Assembly: GCF_009831575.1 (NCBI RefSeq) | Contig: NZ_WUUT01000004.1 | Span: 288,138-352,137 of the forward strand | DNA length: 64,000 nt | DNA from: Halovenus carboxidivorans | GTDB lineage: Archaea; Halobacteriota; Halobacteria; Halobacteriales; Haloarculaceae | Reading direction: 5' to 3' | Shown: positions 18,688 to 26,738 of the stretch, piece by piece | How positions within the stretch are numbered: position 1 is the first letter of the stretch | How the letters are laid out: each line of letters opens with the position of its first letter | Program-made: the position numbers and the translations under genes | The notes under the pieces: generated by a model | Databases searched by the model: none | The model's input: the letters and a program-made list of their open reading frames with translations, nothing else | What the model was told of the DNA's origin: nothing

Positions 18688-19428
18688 TCACCTGACGACT
18701 GTCCCCGCGCGTCCGGTGTCGAGAAACTCGCTCAGTCCGTCGGGATCGAATACCGAGGCGGGGGTGTCGAGTTCGAGCAACCGCTGTACCTTCGCCGCCA
18801 TCCCGCCGGTCACGTCCGTCGACTCGCTCTCCCCGAGCACGTCCGCCACCGCCTCGAAGGATCTGATCTCGTCGATGACGGCACCGTCGTCGTCGAGCAC
18901 TCCCGGCACCGTCGAGCAGAGTCCGACGCGGTCGGCGTCCAGCGACTCGGCGAGGGAGACGACGAGGGTATCGCCGCTGACGATGGTCCCCCCGTGACCG
19001 GCGTGTGCGATCACGTCGCCGTTGAGCACCGGTACGAACCCCTCCGCGAGCATGGTTCGGACGCTCCCGTCCGCGAGCGTAACGGTCCCGTCTTCGCCCC
19101 GAAAGCCCGCTGACAGCGGTCGCACCGGGAGCGGGTCGACGCCCCGGTCCGCGAGTGCGTCGAGGACGGCGTCGGTGAGCCGTCCCATCGCCCGGTGAAT
19201 CGCGAGCAGTCCCTCACCATCGTGGCTCCCGTCAGCTCGGGTCACCCCGTGTGCGGCGGCGTGGTGATGGCCGAAACTCCCGCCGCCGTGGACGACGACA
19301 ATCTCCCCGCCGCTGTCGACGTAGCCGGCGATTGCCTCGGCCGCGCGCCCGAGTTGCTCGTCGTCGACCGTCTCTGGTTCGTCCTTGTCGGTGATGACGC
19401 TGCCGCCGAGTTTGAGAATCGTCGTCAT
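18688..19428 (-). CDS. Isopentenyl phosphate kinase
   Basis: This is a 246-residue amino-acid-kinase-fold enzyme. The N-terminus ILKLGGSVITDK holds the phosphate-binding Lys and Gly residues, and VVVHGGGSFGHHHAAAHG contains the His that in isopentenyl phosphate kinases contacts the substrate phosphate. LNGDVIAHAGHGGTIVSGD and DVTGGMAAKVQRLLEL complete the ATP site. It makes isopentenyl diphosphate from isopentenyl phosphate in the archaeal mevalonate pathway. Its ATG overlaps the stop of mevalonate kinase by four bases, so the two are translated as a coupled pair. Confidence 0.94.
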   Translation of the reverse strand: MTTILKLGGSVITDKDEPETVDDEQLGRAAEAIAGYVDSGGEIVVVHGGGSFGHHHAAAHGVTRADGSHDGEGLLAIHRAMGRLTDAVLDALADRGVDPLPVRPLSAGFRGEDGTVTLADGSVRTMLAEGFVPVLNGDVIAHAGHGGTIVSGDTLVVSLAESLDADRVGLCSTVPGVLDDDGAVIDEIRSFEAVADVLGESESTDVTGGMAAKVQRLLELDTPASVFDPDGLSEFLDTGRAGTVVR

Positions 19429-20414
19429 CGGTGTCCCTCGGTGTGGACGCCCTCGGCGTCGAGTTCCGCCCGCAGTGCCTGTTCACAGCCCGGGGTGTAT
19501 TCGAGGGCGGTGATCGTCTCCGGGGAGTCGTCCAGCGCGACGATACACCCACCGCCCCCTGCGCCGGTTAGCTTCGCGCCGTCGGCACCCGCGTTTCGGG
19601 CCGCCCAGACCATCGCGTCCAGCGAGCGCGAGGAGACACCGAGCGCCGAGAGCAGGCCGTGGTTGAAGTTCATCAACTGACCGAGTTCCGCGACGTCGCC
19701 GTCGGCCAACGCCTGCTCGCCGCACCTGACGATGTCTCCGATGGCCTCGACCGTGTCGGCGGCGAACCCGTACTCCTCGCGCAGTTCGCGGACGCCCGCG
19801 ACGAGCGCACCGGTATCGCCCGCCCCGCCGTCGTAGCCGATCACGAAGGGGAGGTCGGGTGTGCCGATCTGCCGGCAGTCCTCGCCCTCGACCCGGACGG
19901 CCCCGCCCATCGCCGAACAGAACGTGTCCGCACGGGACGCCTGCCCGTCCTGTACCTCGTTTTCCACCCGGTAGGCGCGCTCGGCGATCTCCTCGGGTGC
20001 GAGTTCGACGCCGAGTTCCCGCGTGCCGGCGTCGATAGCCGCGACGGCGACCGCCGCAGAGGAGCCGAGTCCCGCCCCCAGCGGAATCTCACTGTCGATC
20101 TGTACCTCGAAGCCGGCGTCCTCGACGCCCGCGGCGTCCTCGACCTGTGCGATGGCCTCGTTGACGTAGCCCATCGCCGCGTCGACCAGCGAATCGGACA
20201 CGTCGATGTCCGGCCGACCCGAGGCGTCCCCGTCGTACTCGACGGTGAACCCGTCCAAGGAGAGGTCGTTCGCCTGCACGCGCAACCCGTCCTCTCGCTG
20301 CGTGACAGTAACCTCGGCCCGCAGTTCGATTGCACACGGCACCGCTGGCTCGCCGTAGACGACCGCGTGCTCCCCGAACAGATAGACCTTGCCGGGGGCG
20401 CTCGCTGTGACCAT
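19425..20414 (-). CDS. mvk: Mevalonate kinase
   Basis: This is a 329-residue GHMP kinase. Motif 1 APGKVYLFGEHAVVYGEPA, motif 2 PLGAGLGSSAAVAVA (ATP phosphate loop) and motif 3 KLTGAGGGGCIVAL are intact. It phosphorylates mevalonate at the entry to archaeal isoprenoid synthesis. Directly downstream, with an ATGA overlap, is isopentenyl phosphate kinase, which acts two steps later. It is the first gene of the leftward block that ends with RNase J and polyprenyl synthase. Confidence 0.95.
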   Translation of the reverse strand: MVTASAPGKVYLFGEHAVVYGEPAVPCAIELRAEVTVTQREDGLRVQANDLSLDGFTVEYDGDASGRPDIDVSDSLVDAAMGYVNEAIAQVEDAAGVEDAGFEVQIDSEIPLGAGLGSSAAVAVAAIDAGTRELGVELAPEEIAERAYRVENEVQDGQASRADTFCSAMGGAVRVEGEDCRQIGTPDLPFVIGYDGGAGDTGALVAGVRELREEYGFAADTVEAIGDIVRCGEQALADGDVAELGQLMNFNHGLLSALGVSSRSLDAMVWAARNAGADGAKLTGAGGGGCIVALDDSPETITALEYTPGCEQALRAELDAEGVHTEGHR

Positions 20415-20441
20415 ACCTGTCCCTGCGGCGGGGAGGCTGTT

Positions 20442-21599
20442 TTAGATGTCGGTTTCCTCGGTCGGGTACCACGCCAGGTCGTGGTCGGCGGTGATCGAGA
20501 CCTCGACCGGTTGGCCGTGCTCGAAGACCTCGACGTGGTTGTGGAGACACCGCAGCGTCGTTCCATCCGTTAGCTCGACCCCGTAGACGAAGTTCGGCCC
20601 GTTGTACTGCCGGTGGACGACCTCGCCGTCGGCCGATCCGTCGGTGGCGGGGACGGCTTCCAGGTCGTCCGGCCGGACGAGAATGTCGATCTGCGCGCCG
20701 TCGTACGCGTCGACGGGGCCGTTTAGCTGTGCGGTCTCCAGTTGTTCGAGTTCGGTCTCGACGGTCTCCCCGCGGACCCGGCCGGTGAGGAAACTCGCGC
20801 GGCCGAGGAAACTCGCCACGAACCGCGACTCCGGATTCTCGAAGACGAGTTCCGGCTTGCCGACCTGTTCGAGGTGGCCGTCGCTCATGATCGCCACCCG
20901 GTCGGAGATAGACAGCGCCTCCTCCTGGTCGTGGGTGACCGAGATGGCCGTCACGCCGGCCTCCTTCAGAATCCGACGGACTTCCTGTCGCATGTCGATC
21001 CGCAGTCGAACGTCGAGGTTCGAGAACGGCTCGTCGAGCAGCAGGATGTCCGGCTCGGGAGCCAGCGACCGCGCGAGCGCGACGCGCTGTTGCTGGCCGC
21101 CCGAGAGCGCGTCCGGATACTTGTCCTCGTGTTCTTCCAGATCAACCAGTGCCAACAACTCCGCCAGCCGCTCCTGCTGGCGCTCCTGCTCCCAGTCGTC
21201 GATTCCGAAGGTGATGTTCTCCCCGACGGTCAGGTGGGGGAACAGCGCGAACTCCTGAAACACCAGCCCGACATCGCGCTCTTCCGGCGGCGTCGCGGTA
21301 CTTCCGTCGGCAACCGTCTCTCCGCCGATCCGGATCGAGCCGGAACTGGGCTGTTCCAGGCCGGCGATCATCCGCAGCGTCGTCGTCTTGCCACAGCCCG
21401 ACGGCCCCAGAAGCGTCAACAACTCGCCCTGGCCGACGGACAGCGAGAAGTCCTCGACGGCCGTCTCGATCCCGTACCTCCGGGTGAGTCCGTCGAGTTC
21501 CAGCACTGTCTCGGCGTCTGTCGTCTCCTCGCGCTCGTCGTGCCAGCCGATTGCGGGCTGACCCGTCTGCACGCGTTCGTCGAGTTTTTGTCCAGACAT
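20442..21599 (-). CDS. ABC transporter ATP-binding protein (Fe3+/spermidine/putrescine-type)
   Basis: The product has about 385 residues from the ATG at 21599; a GTG at 21683 in the same frame would add 28 residues. Walker A GPSGCGKTTTLRMIAGL, Q-loop FQEFALFPHLTVGEN, signature LSGGQQQRVALARSLA, Walker B ILLLDEPFSNLD and switch His in SVTHDQEEAL are all intact, followed by a TOBE-like C-terminal domain. It energises an importer of the FbpC/PotA/SfuC group. A strong DtxR-like box lies upstream, which points to iron, but no permease or binding protein is in the window. Confidence 0.9.
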   Translation of the reverse strand: MSGQKLDERVQTGQPAIGWHDEREETTDAETVLELDGLTRRYGIETAVEDFSLSVGQGELLTLLGPSGCGKTTTLRMIAGLEQPSSGSIRIGGETVADGSTATPPEERDVGLVFQEFALFPHLTVGENITFGIDDWEQERQQERLAELLALVDLEEHEDKYPDALSGGQQQRVALARSLAPEPDILLLDEPFSNLDVRLRIDMRQEVRRILKEAGVTAISVTHDQEEALSISDRVAIMSDGHLEQVGKPELVFENPESRFVASFLGRASFLTGRVRGETVETELEQLETAQLNGPVDAYDGAQIDILVRPDDLEAVPATDGSADGEVVHRQYNGPNFVYGVELTDGTTLRCLHNHVEVFEHGQPVEVSITADHDLAWYPTEETDI

Positions 21600-21925
21600 A
21601 GTCACTGAATCCTGCCCCGAGTCCGAACTCCCCGAACAGAGCAGTTCGGCAACGGGGGTCGGCGGCGCATTTTCTACCAACACTTTTTAGGCTAACCAAA
21701 AGTATCTATCGGTCTTTCCCACGCGCTGAATCACCGAAGAGCCTCGACGCCGGAGCCGACCACTCCCCTGGCCTGGAGGCACAACTGTGTCGTCTGGTAA
21801 ACACGACTGGTTAACATCTTATGGGAGATTGCTCCCATCGTCTTCTCACGGTAAAATATGTGTCGGTATCAAATACAAAATTGGGGTAGCCATATTCATT
21901 ACCCCCAGCAGTCATTCCTCCTGAT
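21600..21925. other. Intergenic region between ABC ATPase and chemotaxis transducer
   Basis: These 326 bases hold the divergent promoters. On the left are the DtxR-like box and AT-rich ATPase promoter (21687-21710). On the right, CATATTCA near 21889 is a plausible TATA element for the transducer, with other AT-rich patches at 21851-21880. I see no RNA gene and no convincing small ORF. Confidence 0.5.
21687..21697 (-). promoter_or_regulatory. DtxR-like operator upstream of the ABC ATPase
   Basis: On the minus strand the site reads GGTTAGCCTAA, which is an exact 11-base match to the inside of the classical DtxR box (TTAGGTTAGCCTAACCTAA). The flanking AAAAGTATCT on the plus strand is identical to that beside the box at 975, so site and promoter context are shared by both genes. 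Confidence 0.6.
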
Positions 21926-24301
21926 ATGAGCGCTGAACGTGCAGGTGACGGCTCCGTCCGGAGTCGTATCCGGAGTGTCTACGACGTTTTGCGTGGACGC
22001 TATCTCTTCAAGATCGGCGGGCTAGTTGTCGCGGTGACGGTGCTGTTGCTCGCTGCCAGCTACGTCGGCTACTCCCAGACTGCATCGACGGTCGAACAAC
22101 AGGCGGAAGACGAGATGCTCTCTTCTGCCGAGCGCGAGGCTCAGGGCCTCGACAGCTACATCGCCAACATGAACAGCGATGTCGTCTCGATGTCGAGCAA
22201 GAGTGTCTACGCCGAAGGGTCGACAGAACAGATCAGGAACAACTTGATCCAGGACCTCTCGCTGTTCCCGGACTCGGCGCAGGCGGCCCATCTCTACGAT
22301 ATGAGTTCCGATACGATCGTCGTCAGTACGGACCCCTCACAGGAGGGGATCGTGATCAGCCGCCAGGACCGCGCCTGGGCCGTCGCCTCGGATCAGTTCG
22401 AGGGGCCGGCGGACGTTCGTTCGTTCGAGCCCTACCAGTACCAGGGGCGCCAGGAGATCGGGTTCGTCAGTCCGCTGCCCGACAACCCCGACAAGGCGAT
22501 TGTCGTCACCGTCAGCCTCGAAGCCCGGAGCGAGCGACTGTCCTCTCCGATCGAGGGCGGGGTTATCGAAGTCGTCGCGAAGCGGTCCGGTCAGGTCGCG
22601 CTCGCGCCGGAACTCGATCAGATTCTCACGCGGTTTTTCCTCGCCGACCGGATCCAACCCCTCACCCAGTTAGCGGCCGGTGAATCCCGCGTCGAGACAG
22701 TCGCCGTCGGGGATACCGAGGTGATGCAGGCCGATTCCGCGCTGGTCACCACCGTCGCTCTCGAAAACAAAGACTGGGCCGTCGTCGTCGCCGCCCCGGA
22801 GAGCACCGTGTACGCCACCTCCAGGGATGTCGGTCAGAACCTGCTGTTTCTGATCGGACTCTCGGTCCTCGGACTGCTCGCCATCGGTGCCGTCGTCTCC
22901 CGGGACATCTCGAACTCTATCGAGACGATCTCGGGCTACGCCGAGGAGATCGAAAACGAGAACCTCGACGTCGAGATCGACCAGTCCCGGACAGACGAGT
23001 TCGGTGAACTGTCGGCTATCCTGGCCCGGATTCGGGACGCCCTGACCGAGCAGATCGCGGAGGCGGACAAGCGGGCCGCAGAGGCCGAACAGGCCCAACA
23101 GGAAGCCACGGAGGCGAAACAGCAGGCCCAGGAGGCCCGCGAGCGCGCCGAGCGGTTCAGCGAACAACTCCAGGAGGAGGCCGGCCGCTTCAGCACGCAG
23201 ATGCAACGCGCCGCCGAGGGCGACCTCACACAGCGACTCGAAAGCCGGACCGACAGCGACGCGATGTCCGAGATTGCCAGTGCCTTCAACGACATGATGA
23301 CCGATCTGGAGGAGACGATCAGGGATCTCCAGGCGTTCGCACAGGAAGTCGCGGCCGCAAGCGAACAGGCTAACGCCGGTGCCAGCGAGGTCAAACAGGC
23401 GAGTCAGGAGGTGAGCGAAGTGATCCAGAACATCGCCCACAGCGCCGACCAACAGCGGGACCGGCTGGAGGCTGTCTCCGAGGAGATGACGACGCTGTCG
23501 GCTACTATCGAGGAGGCGGCCTCGACGGCACAGACCGTCGCGCAGACCTCGGAGGAGACCGCAGCGGTCGCCGCGGAGGGCGAGACGACCGCCCAGGAGG
23601 CCATCGAGGAGATGGAGACGGTCCAGCAACGGATGGGTACGACCGTCGACAACGTCGAACGACTCGACGAACAGATGGACGAGATCGACGAGATCGTCGA
23701 GTTGATCGGCGATATCGCCGAGCAGACGAACATGCTCGCGCTGAACGCAAACATTGAAGCCGCCCGCGCCGGCGGTGCCGGGGACGGCGACGGCTTCGCG
23801 GTCGTCGCGGACGAGGTCAAGCAACTCGCGGAGGAGACTCAGGACTCCGCGAGCGACGTGGCGGCGCTGATCGAGGAGGTCCAACAGCAGACGACCACGA
23901 CCGTCACGGAGATCCAGACCGCCGAACAGCAGGTCGAGCAGGCGACGGAGTCGGTCGAGGACGCGGCCGGCGCGTTCGTACGCGTCGCCGAAAACGTCGA
24001 GCAGACCGACGACGGGGTGCAGGAGATTTCACAGGCGACCGACGACCAGGCACAGAGCGCCGAGGAGGTCGTGACGATGGTCGACGAGGTCGCGGAACTC
24101 AGCGAATCGACCGCCGACGACACCGAGGACGTCTCCGCGGCCGCAGAGGAACAGGCGGCGTCGATGAGCCAGGTCACCGCAAACGTCGAGTCGCTCGCCG
24201 AGCAGGCGGAGCAACTCCAGGCGAACATCGACCGGTTCGAGGTCGGCGCTGCCGAGACGGCACCGCGGCCCCGCAGTGACGGCGGCTCCGAGGACGTCTG
24301 A
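21926..24301 (+). CDS. Methyl-accepting chemotaxis transducer (haloarchaeal Htr type)
   Basis: This 791-residue membrane receptor has a first membrane segment at about residues 31-50, an extracellular Cache-like sensor of ~240 residues, a second segment near 300-325, HAMP domain(s), and a long methyl-accepting coiled coil rich in Gln, Glu and Ala. The CheA/CheW-binding hairpin tip [20 protein letters not shown] is canonical, with a small insertion GAGDGDG after it. It senses an external ligand and controls CheA. No other chemotaxis gene is adjacent, so the ligand cannot be inferred. Confidence 0.94.
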   Translation: MSAERAGDGSVRSRIRSVYDVLRGRYLFKIGGLVVAVTVLLLAASYVGYSQTASTVEQQAEDEMLSSAEREAQGLDSYIANMNSDVVSMSSKSVYAEGSTEQIRNNLIQDLSLFPDSAQAAHLYDMSSDTIVVSTDPSQEGIVISRQDRAWAVASDQFEGPADVRSFEPYQYQGRQEIGFVSPLPDNPDKAIVVTVSLEARSERLSSPIEGGVIEVVAKRSGQVALAPELDQILTRFFLADRIQPLTQLAAGESRVETVAVGDTEVMQADSALVTTVALENKDWAVVVAAPESTVYATSRDVGQNLLFLIGLSVLGLLAIGAVVSRDISNSIETISGYAEEIENENLDVEIDQSRTDEFGELSAILARIRDALTEQIAEADKRAAEAEQAQQEATEAKQQAQEARERAERFSEQLQEEAGRFSTQMQRAAEGDLTQRLESRTDSDAMSEIASAFNDMMTDLEETIRDLQAFAQEVAAASEQANAGASEVKQASQEVSEVIQNIAHSADQQRDRLEAVSEEMTTLSATIEEAASTAQTVAQTSEETAAVAAEGETTAQEAIEEMETVQQRMGTTVDNVERLDEQMDEIDEIVELIGDIAEQTNMLALNANIEAARAGGAGDGDGFAVVADEVKQLAEETQDSASDVAALIEEVQQQTTTTVTEIQTAEQQVEQATESVEDAAGAFVRVAENVEQTDDGVQEISQATDDQAQSAEEVVTMVDEVAELSESTADDTEDVSAAAEEQAASMSQVTANVESLAEQAEQLQANIDRFEVGAAETAPRPRSDGGSEDV

Positions 24302-24313
24302 GCCGGGGCACGT

Positions 24314-24742
24314 TCACTCTCGTTCCGTCGCGACCAGCGTCGAAACCCGGGCGTTTTCCTTGAGTTCGAGCCCGGCCCCACTGACCGACAGCGGCACTCG
24401 TGGCAACTGACGCACCGACAGCGTCGGGTGAGCGGCCCCGCGTTCCAGCAGTTCGGTCCGGGTCTGCAGCGTGAACACCAGATCTGACGCTCGCAGTGAC
24501 TCGTTGTACTCGATGAGATACCGTCCGGCGTCGAGATGCCACCACTCGTAGTCGTCGTCCGGATTTCGCTTTTCGCTGTCGTGTGGCTCCGCCGCCGCGG
24601 GGTCGAGTTCACCGCCGCCGAAATCCACTCGCCCCGGCCCCGTAACCTCGTACACCTCCGCGACGGTCAGATCGAACCCCCGGCCCTCCGTCTGTGTCGG
24701 TTCGTGGACGATTCCGTCGAGAAACTGGCCGTACTCGACCAT
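24314..24742 (-). CDS. dCTP deaminase/dUTPase-superfamily protein
   Basis: This 142-residue cytosolic protein shows family features: GRGFDLTVAEVYEV near the N-terminus (substrate loop), YLIEYNESL in the middle and LKENARVSTL near the C-terminus, where the superfamily binds nucleotide. It is shorter than typical dCTP deaminases and lacks an obvious catalytic HLG/Glu set as a clean motif, so it may be a dUTPase or a binding variant. It converges on the transducer gene, 12 bases away. Confidence 0.7.
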   Translation of the reverse strand: MVEYGQFLDGIVHEPTQTEGRGFDLTVAEVYEVTGPGRVDFGGGELDPAAAEPHDSEKRNPDDDYEWWHLDAGRYLIEYNESLRASDLVFTLQTRTELLERGAAHPTLSVRQLPRVPLSVSGAGLELKENARVSTLVATERE

Positions 24743-24785
24743 ATCGAAGATGTGTCACGAGATCCCATAACGGTGCGGGATGTAC

Positions 24786-25787
24786 TCACGTCTCTCCGGA
24801 CTCACGCTCTCGCTCTCCGGTCGCCGCCTCCGCGTCGTCCTCACGGAGGCGTTCGAGCTCCCGCGTGACGCTGTCTTCGGCGTTTTCGTCGGTGTCGTAG
24901 CCGGTATCGACGCCGCCGGACAGTTCGCGGCTCACGTCGAGACTCCGGCAGTCCCGACAGTAGTAGTTCTCTCCCCGCTCCATCGTGTACAGCGGGAGGC
25001 CGGCGAGGACGTACTCCTGCTCGTACTCCCGGACGAGGCCGTCGAGCACTCGCGACCCGCAGATCGCGCAGGGGCGGTCGGTCTGCTCGACGTACCGTTC
25101 GTCGACGGTTTCCGTCGGACCGAACGTCATCAGCGTGTGTCGGTTCCGAAGCCGCCGCCTGACCGGCGGGAGCACGTAGAGGCCGACGATCCCGGAGGCG
25201 AGTCCGAGCAGCGTCGAGACGAGCGTGAGTCCCGTCGTCAGGACCATGATGATGCCGATGACGAGCATGGCGACCCCGCCGCCGAGCTGCAGCGGGGACG
25301 TCTGTGGTGAACTCTGTCCCTGCGGAGTTTCCGCCGTGGGGTCTGCCGGGGAGAGTATCTCGTAGCCCTCTCCGTCGGCGCGGAGCGTGACTCGGGTCGG
25401 TGCGACGGAGTAGTGATACCAGGCGTACAGCAGGTTCCCGACTCCGGTGGTGAAGATGAACAGGAGACTGTGAATCGCTATCGAGCCGAGGCCTCTGTCG
25501 ACGAGAACCACCTCGTCGTGGCCGTCGTACTCGATCTCCCACCCGCGGGAGACGAGATACCCGATCCGCCTGCGAAAAGCCGTCAGGTCGTCTCCGGTCG
25601 ACCGTCTCCCGCGGTCCTGCTCGGCGTCCGCCCGCTCTGTCGTGGTCTCGTAATCGGCGTCTGCGACCTCCTGTAGCGGGGCGAGATCGTGTCCGCAGTG
25701 GATGCAGTAGTCGTGCTCGGGTGTCGCACTGTTGCCGCAGTTCGGGCAGAACAGCCCCGATCCGTCACACCGAACGGGATCAGCCAT
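24786..25787 (-). CDS. Zinc-ribbon membrane protein, function unknown
   Basis: This is a 333-residue protein. An N-terminal zinc ribbon (FCPNCGNSATPEHDYCIHCGHDL, four Cys) leads to a soluble part, two pairs of membrane segments (about residues 115-140 and 180-225), and then a second Cys-rich site (CAICGSRVL and YYCRDCRSL). The C-terminus is charged. Such proteins are common in haloarchaea without assigned function; the ribbons may bind nucleic acid or support complex assembly. Confidence 0.75.
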   Translation of the reverse strand: MADPVRCDGSGLFCPNCGNSATPEHDYCIHCGHDLAPLQEVADADYETTTERADAEQDRGRRSTGDDLTAFRRRIGYLVSRGWEIEYDGHDEVVLVDRGLGSIAIHSLLFIFTTGVGNLLYAWYHYSVAPTRVTLRADGEGYEILSPADPTAETPQGQSSPQTSPLQLGGGVAMLVIGIIMVLTTGLTLVSTLLGLASGIVGLYVLPPVRRRLRNRHTLMTFGPTETVDERYVEQTDRPCAICGSRVLDGLVREYEQEYVLAGLPLYTMERGENYYCRDCRSLDVSRELSGGVDTGYDTDENAEDSVTRELERLREDDAEAATGERERESGET

Positions 25788-25857
25788 TCGTTCGATGTCG
25801 TTTTTCTACATATAAATACTGCCGCGCTCTGTCGCCGGTACTGAAACACCCCGACTG

Positions 25858-26736
25858 CTATCGACTCGTCCCCAGCGGGTCGACTCCCAGATACTCGTGG
25901 ACGAGAAACTCCAGTCCGTTGATGACGTAGTGAGCGACGACGACCAGCAGCAGGCTCCCGCTGACGATGTAGCCGGCCGCGAGGACGAACCCGAGCACGC
26001 CCGTGACGATGACGCCGACCTGTCCCTGGGCACCGTGACCCAGCGCGAACGCCAGCGAGGCGACGACGGCGAGCAGCCACGGCGAGACCGAAAAGCTCGC
26101 GGCCGGAACGCCGATCAGCGCCGCCCGAAAGAGCAGTTCTTCGCCGACCGCGATGATCGGCAGGACGGCACCGAACAGGACGACCCACCCGCCCGGCGAA
26201 TCCGGCGCGAGCAGTTCTCTCAGTCGTTCGTCGTAGGCCGCACCCACGGCGTCCGCGACCGTCGTCGAGAGTTCGTTTCCGACCCAGAGGACGGCCCCGA
26301 ATCCGACGCCGAGGGCGACTGCCGGGGCCCCGGTCGAGAGCGGTTCGCTCGCCACGCCGAACGCCGCGGCGGGGATCGAGAAGTACCAGCCCGCGACGAG
26401 CAGTACCGCCGCGAGAAGTCCCTGTGTCGCGGCGACGTTTCCGAGCACCATCGCCGGCGTCAGTTCGACCTCCGGGGACGGCTCGCCGGTCGGCACCGGA
26501 TCGGTCTCGGAGTGCTCGCCCTGTGCCGGTGACTCGGCCATCGACTCCGATGCCGGCTGCTCGGCCCGTCCCCCCGGAGTGGTCGCTGCGGTGTGCTCCG
26601 CTGTGGGCGCGTTCGTCTCGCCCGCAGTCGACTCTCCGTCCCCAGCCTGGGGGAGGTCCTGGGACTGGCGGGACAAGACGAGCAAAACGACGGTCAACAG
26701 CCCTGCGACGAGCGAAAACGCGAGCGGCTGAGCCAC
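25858..26736 (-). CDS. CPBP-family intramembrane glutamic protease
   Basis: This is a 292-residue integral membrane protein. After a first segment there is a low-complexity linker (residues about 30-75, rich in Ala, Thr, Pro, Glu), then about seven segments. The CPBP/Abi motifs are present: AVGEELLFRAAL (EExxxR), ALGHGAQGQVG (FxxxH-like) and VVAHYVINGLEF. Relatives include type II CAAX prenyl endopeptidases. The start at 26736 directly abuts the LonB stop, so it is very probably co-transcribed with LonB, another membrane-associated protease. Confidence 0.87.
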   Translation of the reverse strand: MAQPLAFSLVAGLLTVVLLVLSRQSQDLPQAGDGESTAGETNAPTAEHTAATTPGGRAEQPASESMAESPAQGEHSETDPVPTGEPSPEVELTPAMVLGNVAATQGLLAAVLLVAGWYFSIPAAAFGVASEPLSTGAPAVALGVGFGAVLWVGNELSTTVADAVGAAYDERLRELLAPDSPGGWVVLFGAVLPIIAVGEELLFRAALIGVPAASFSVSPWLLAVVASLAFALGHGAQGQVGVIVTGVLGFVLAAGYIVSGSLLLVVVAHYVINGLEFLVHEYLGVDPLGTSR

Positions 26737-26738
26737 GC

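Noticed and set aside
22670-23884. 404-codon frame antisense to the chemotaxis transducer
   Set aside because: Leu/Arg/Asp-rich shadow of the coiled-coil coding region; no recognisable domain.
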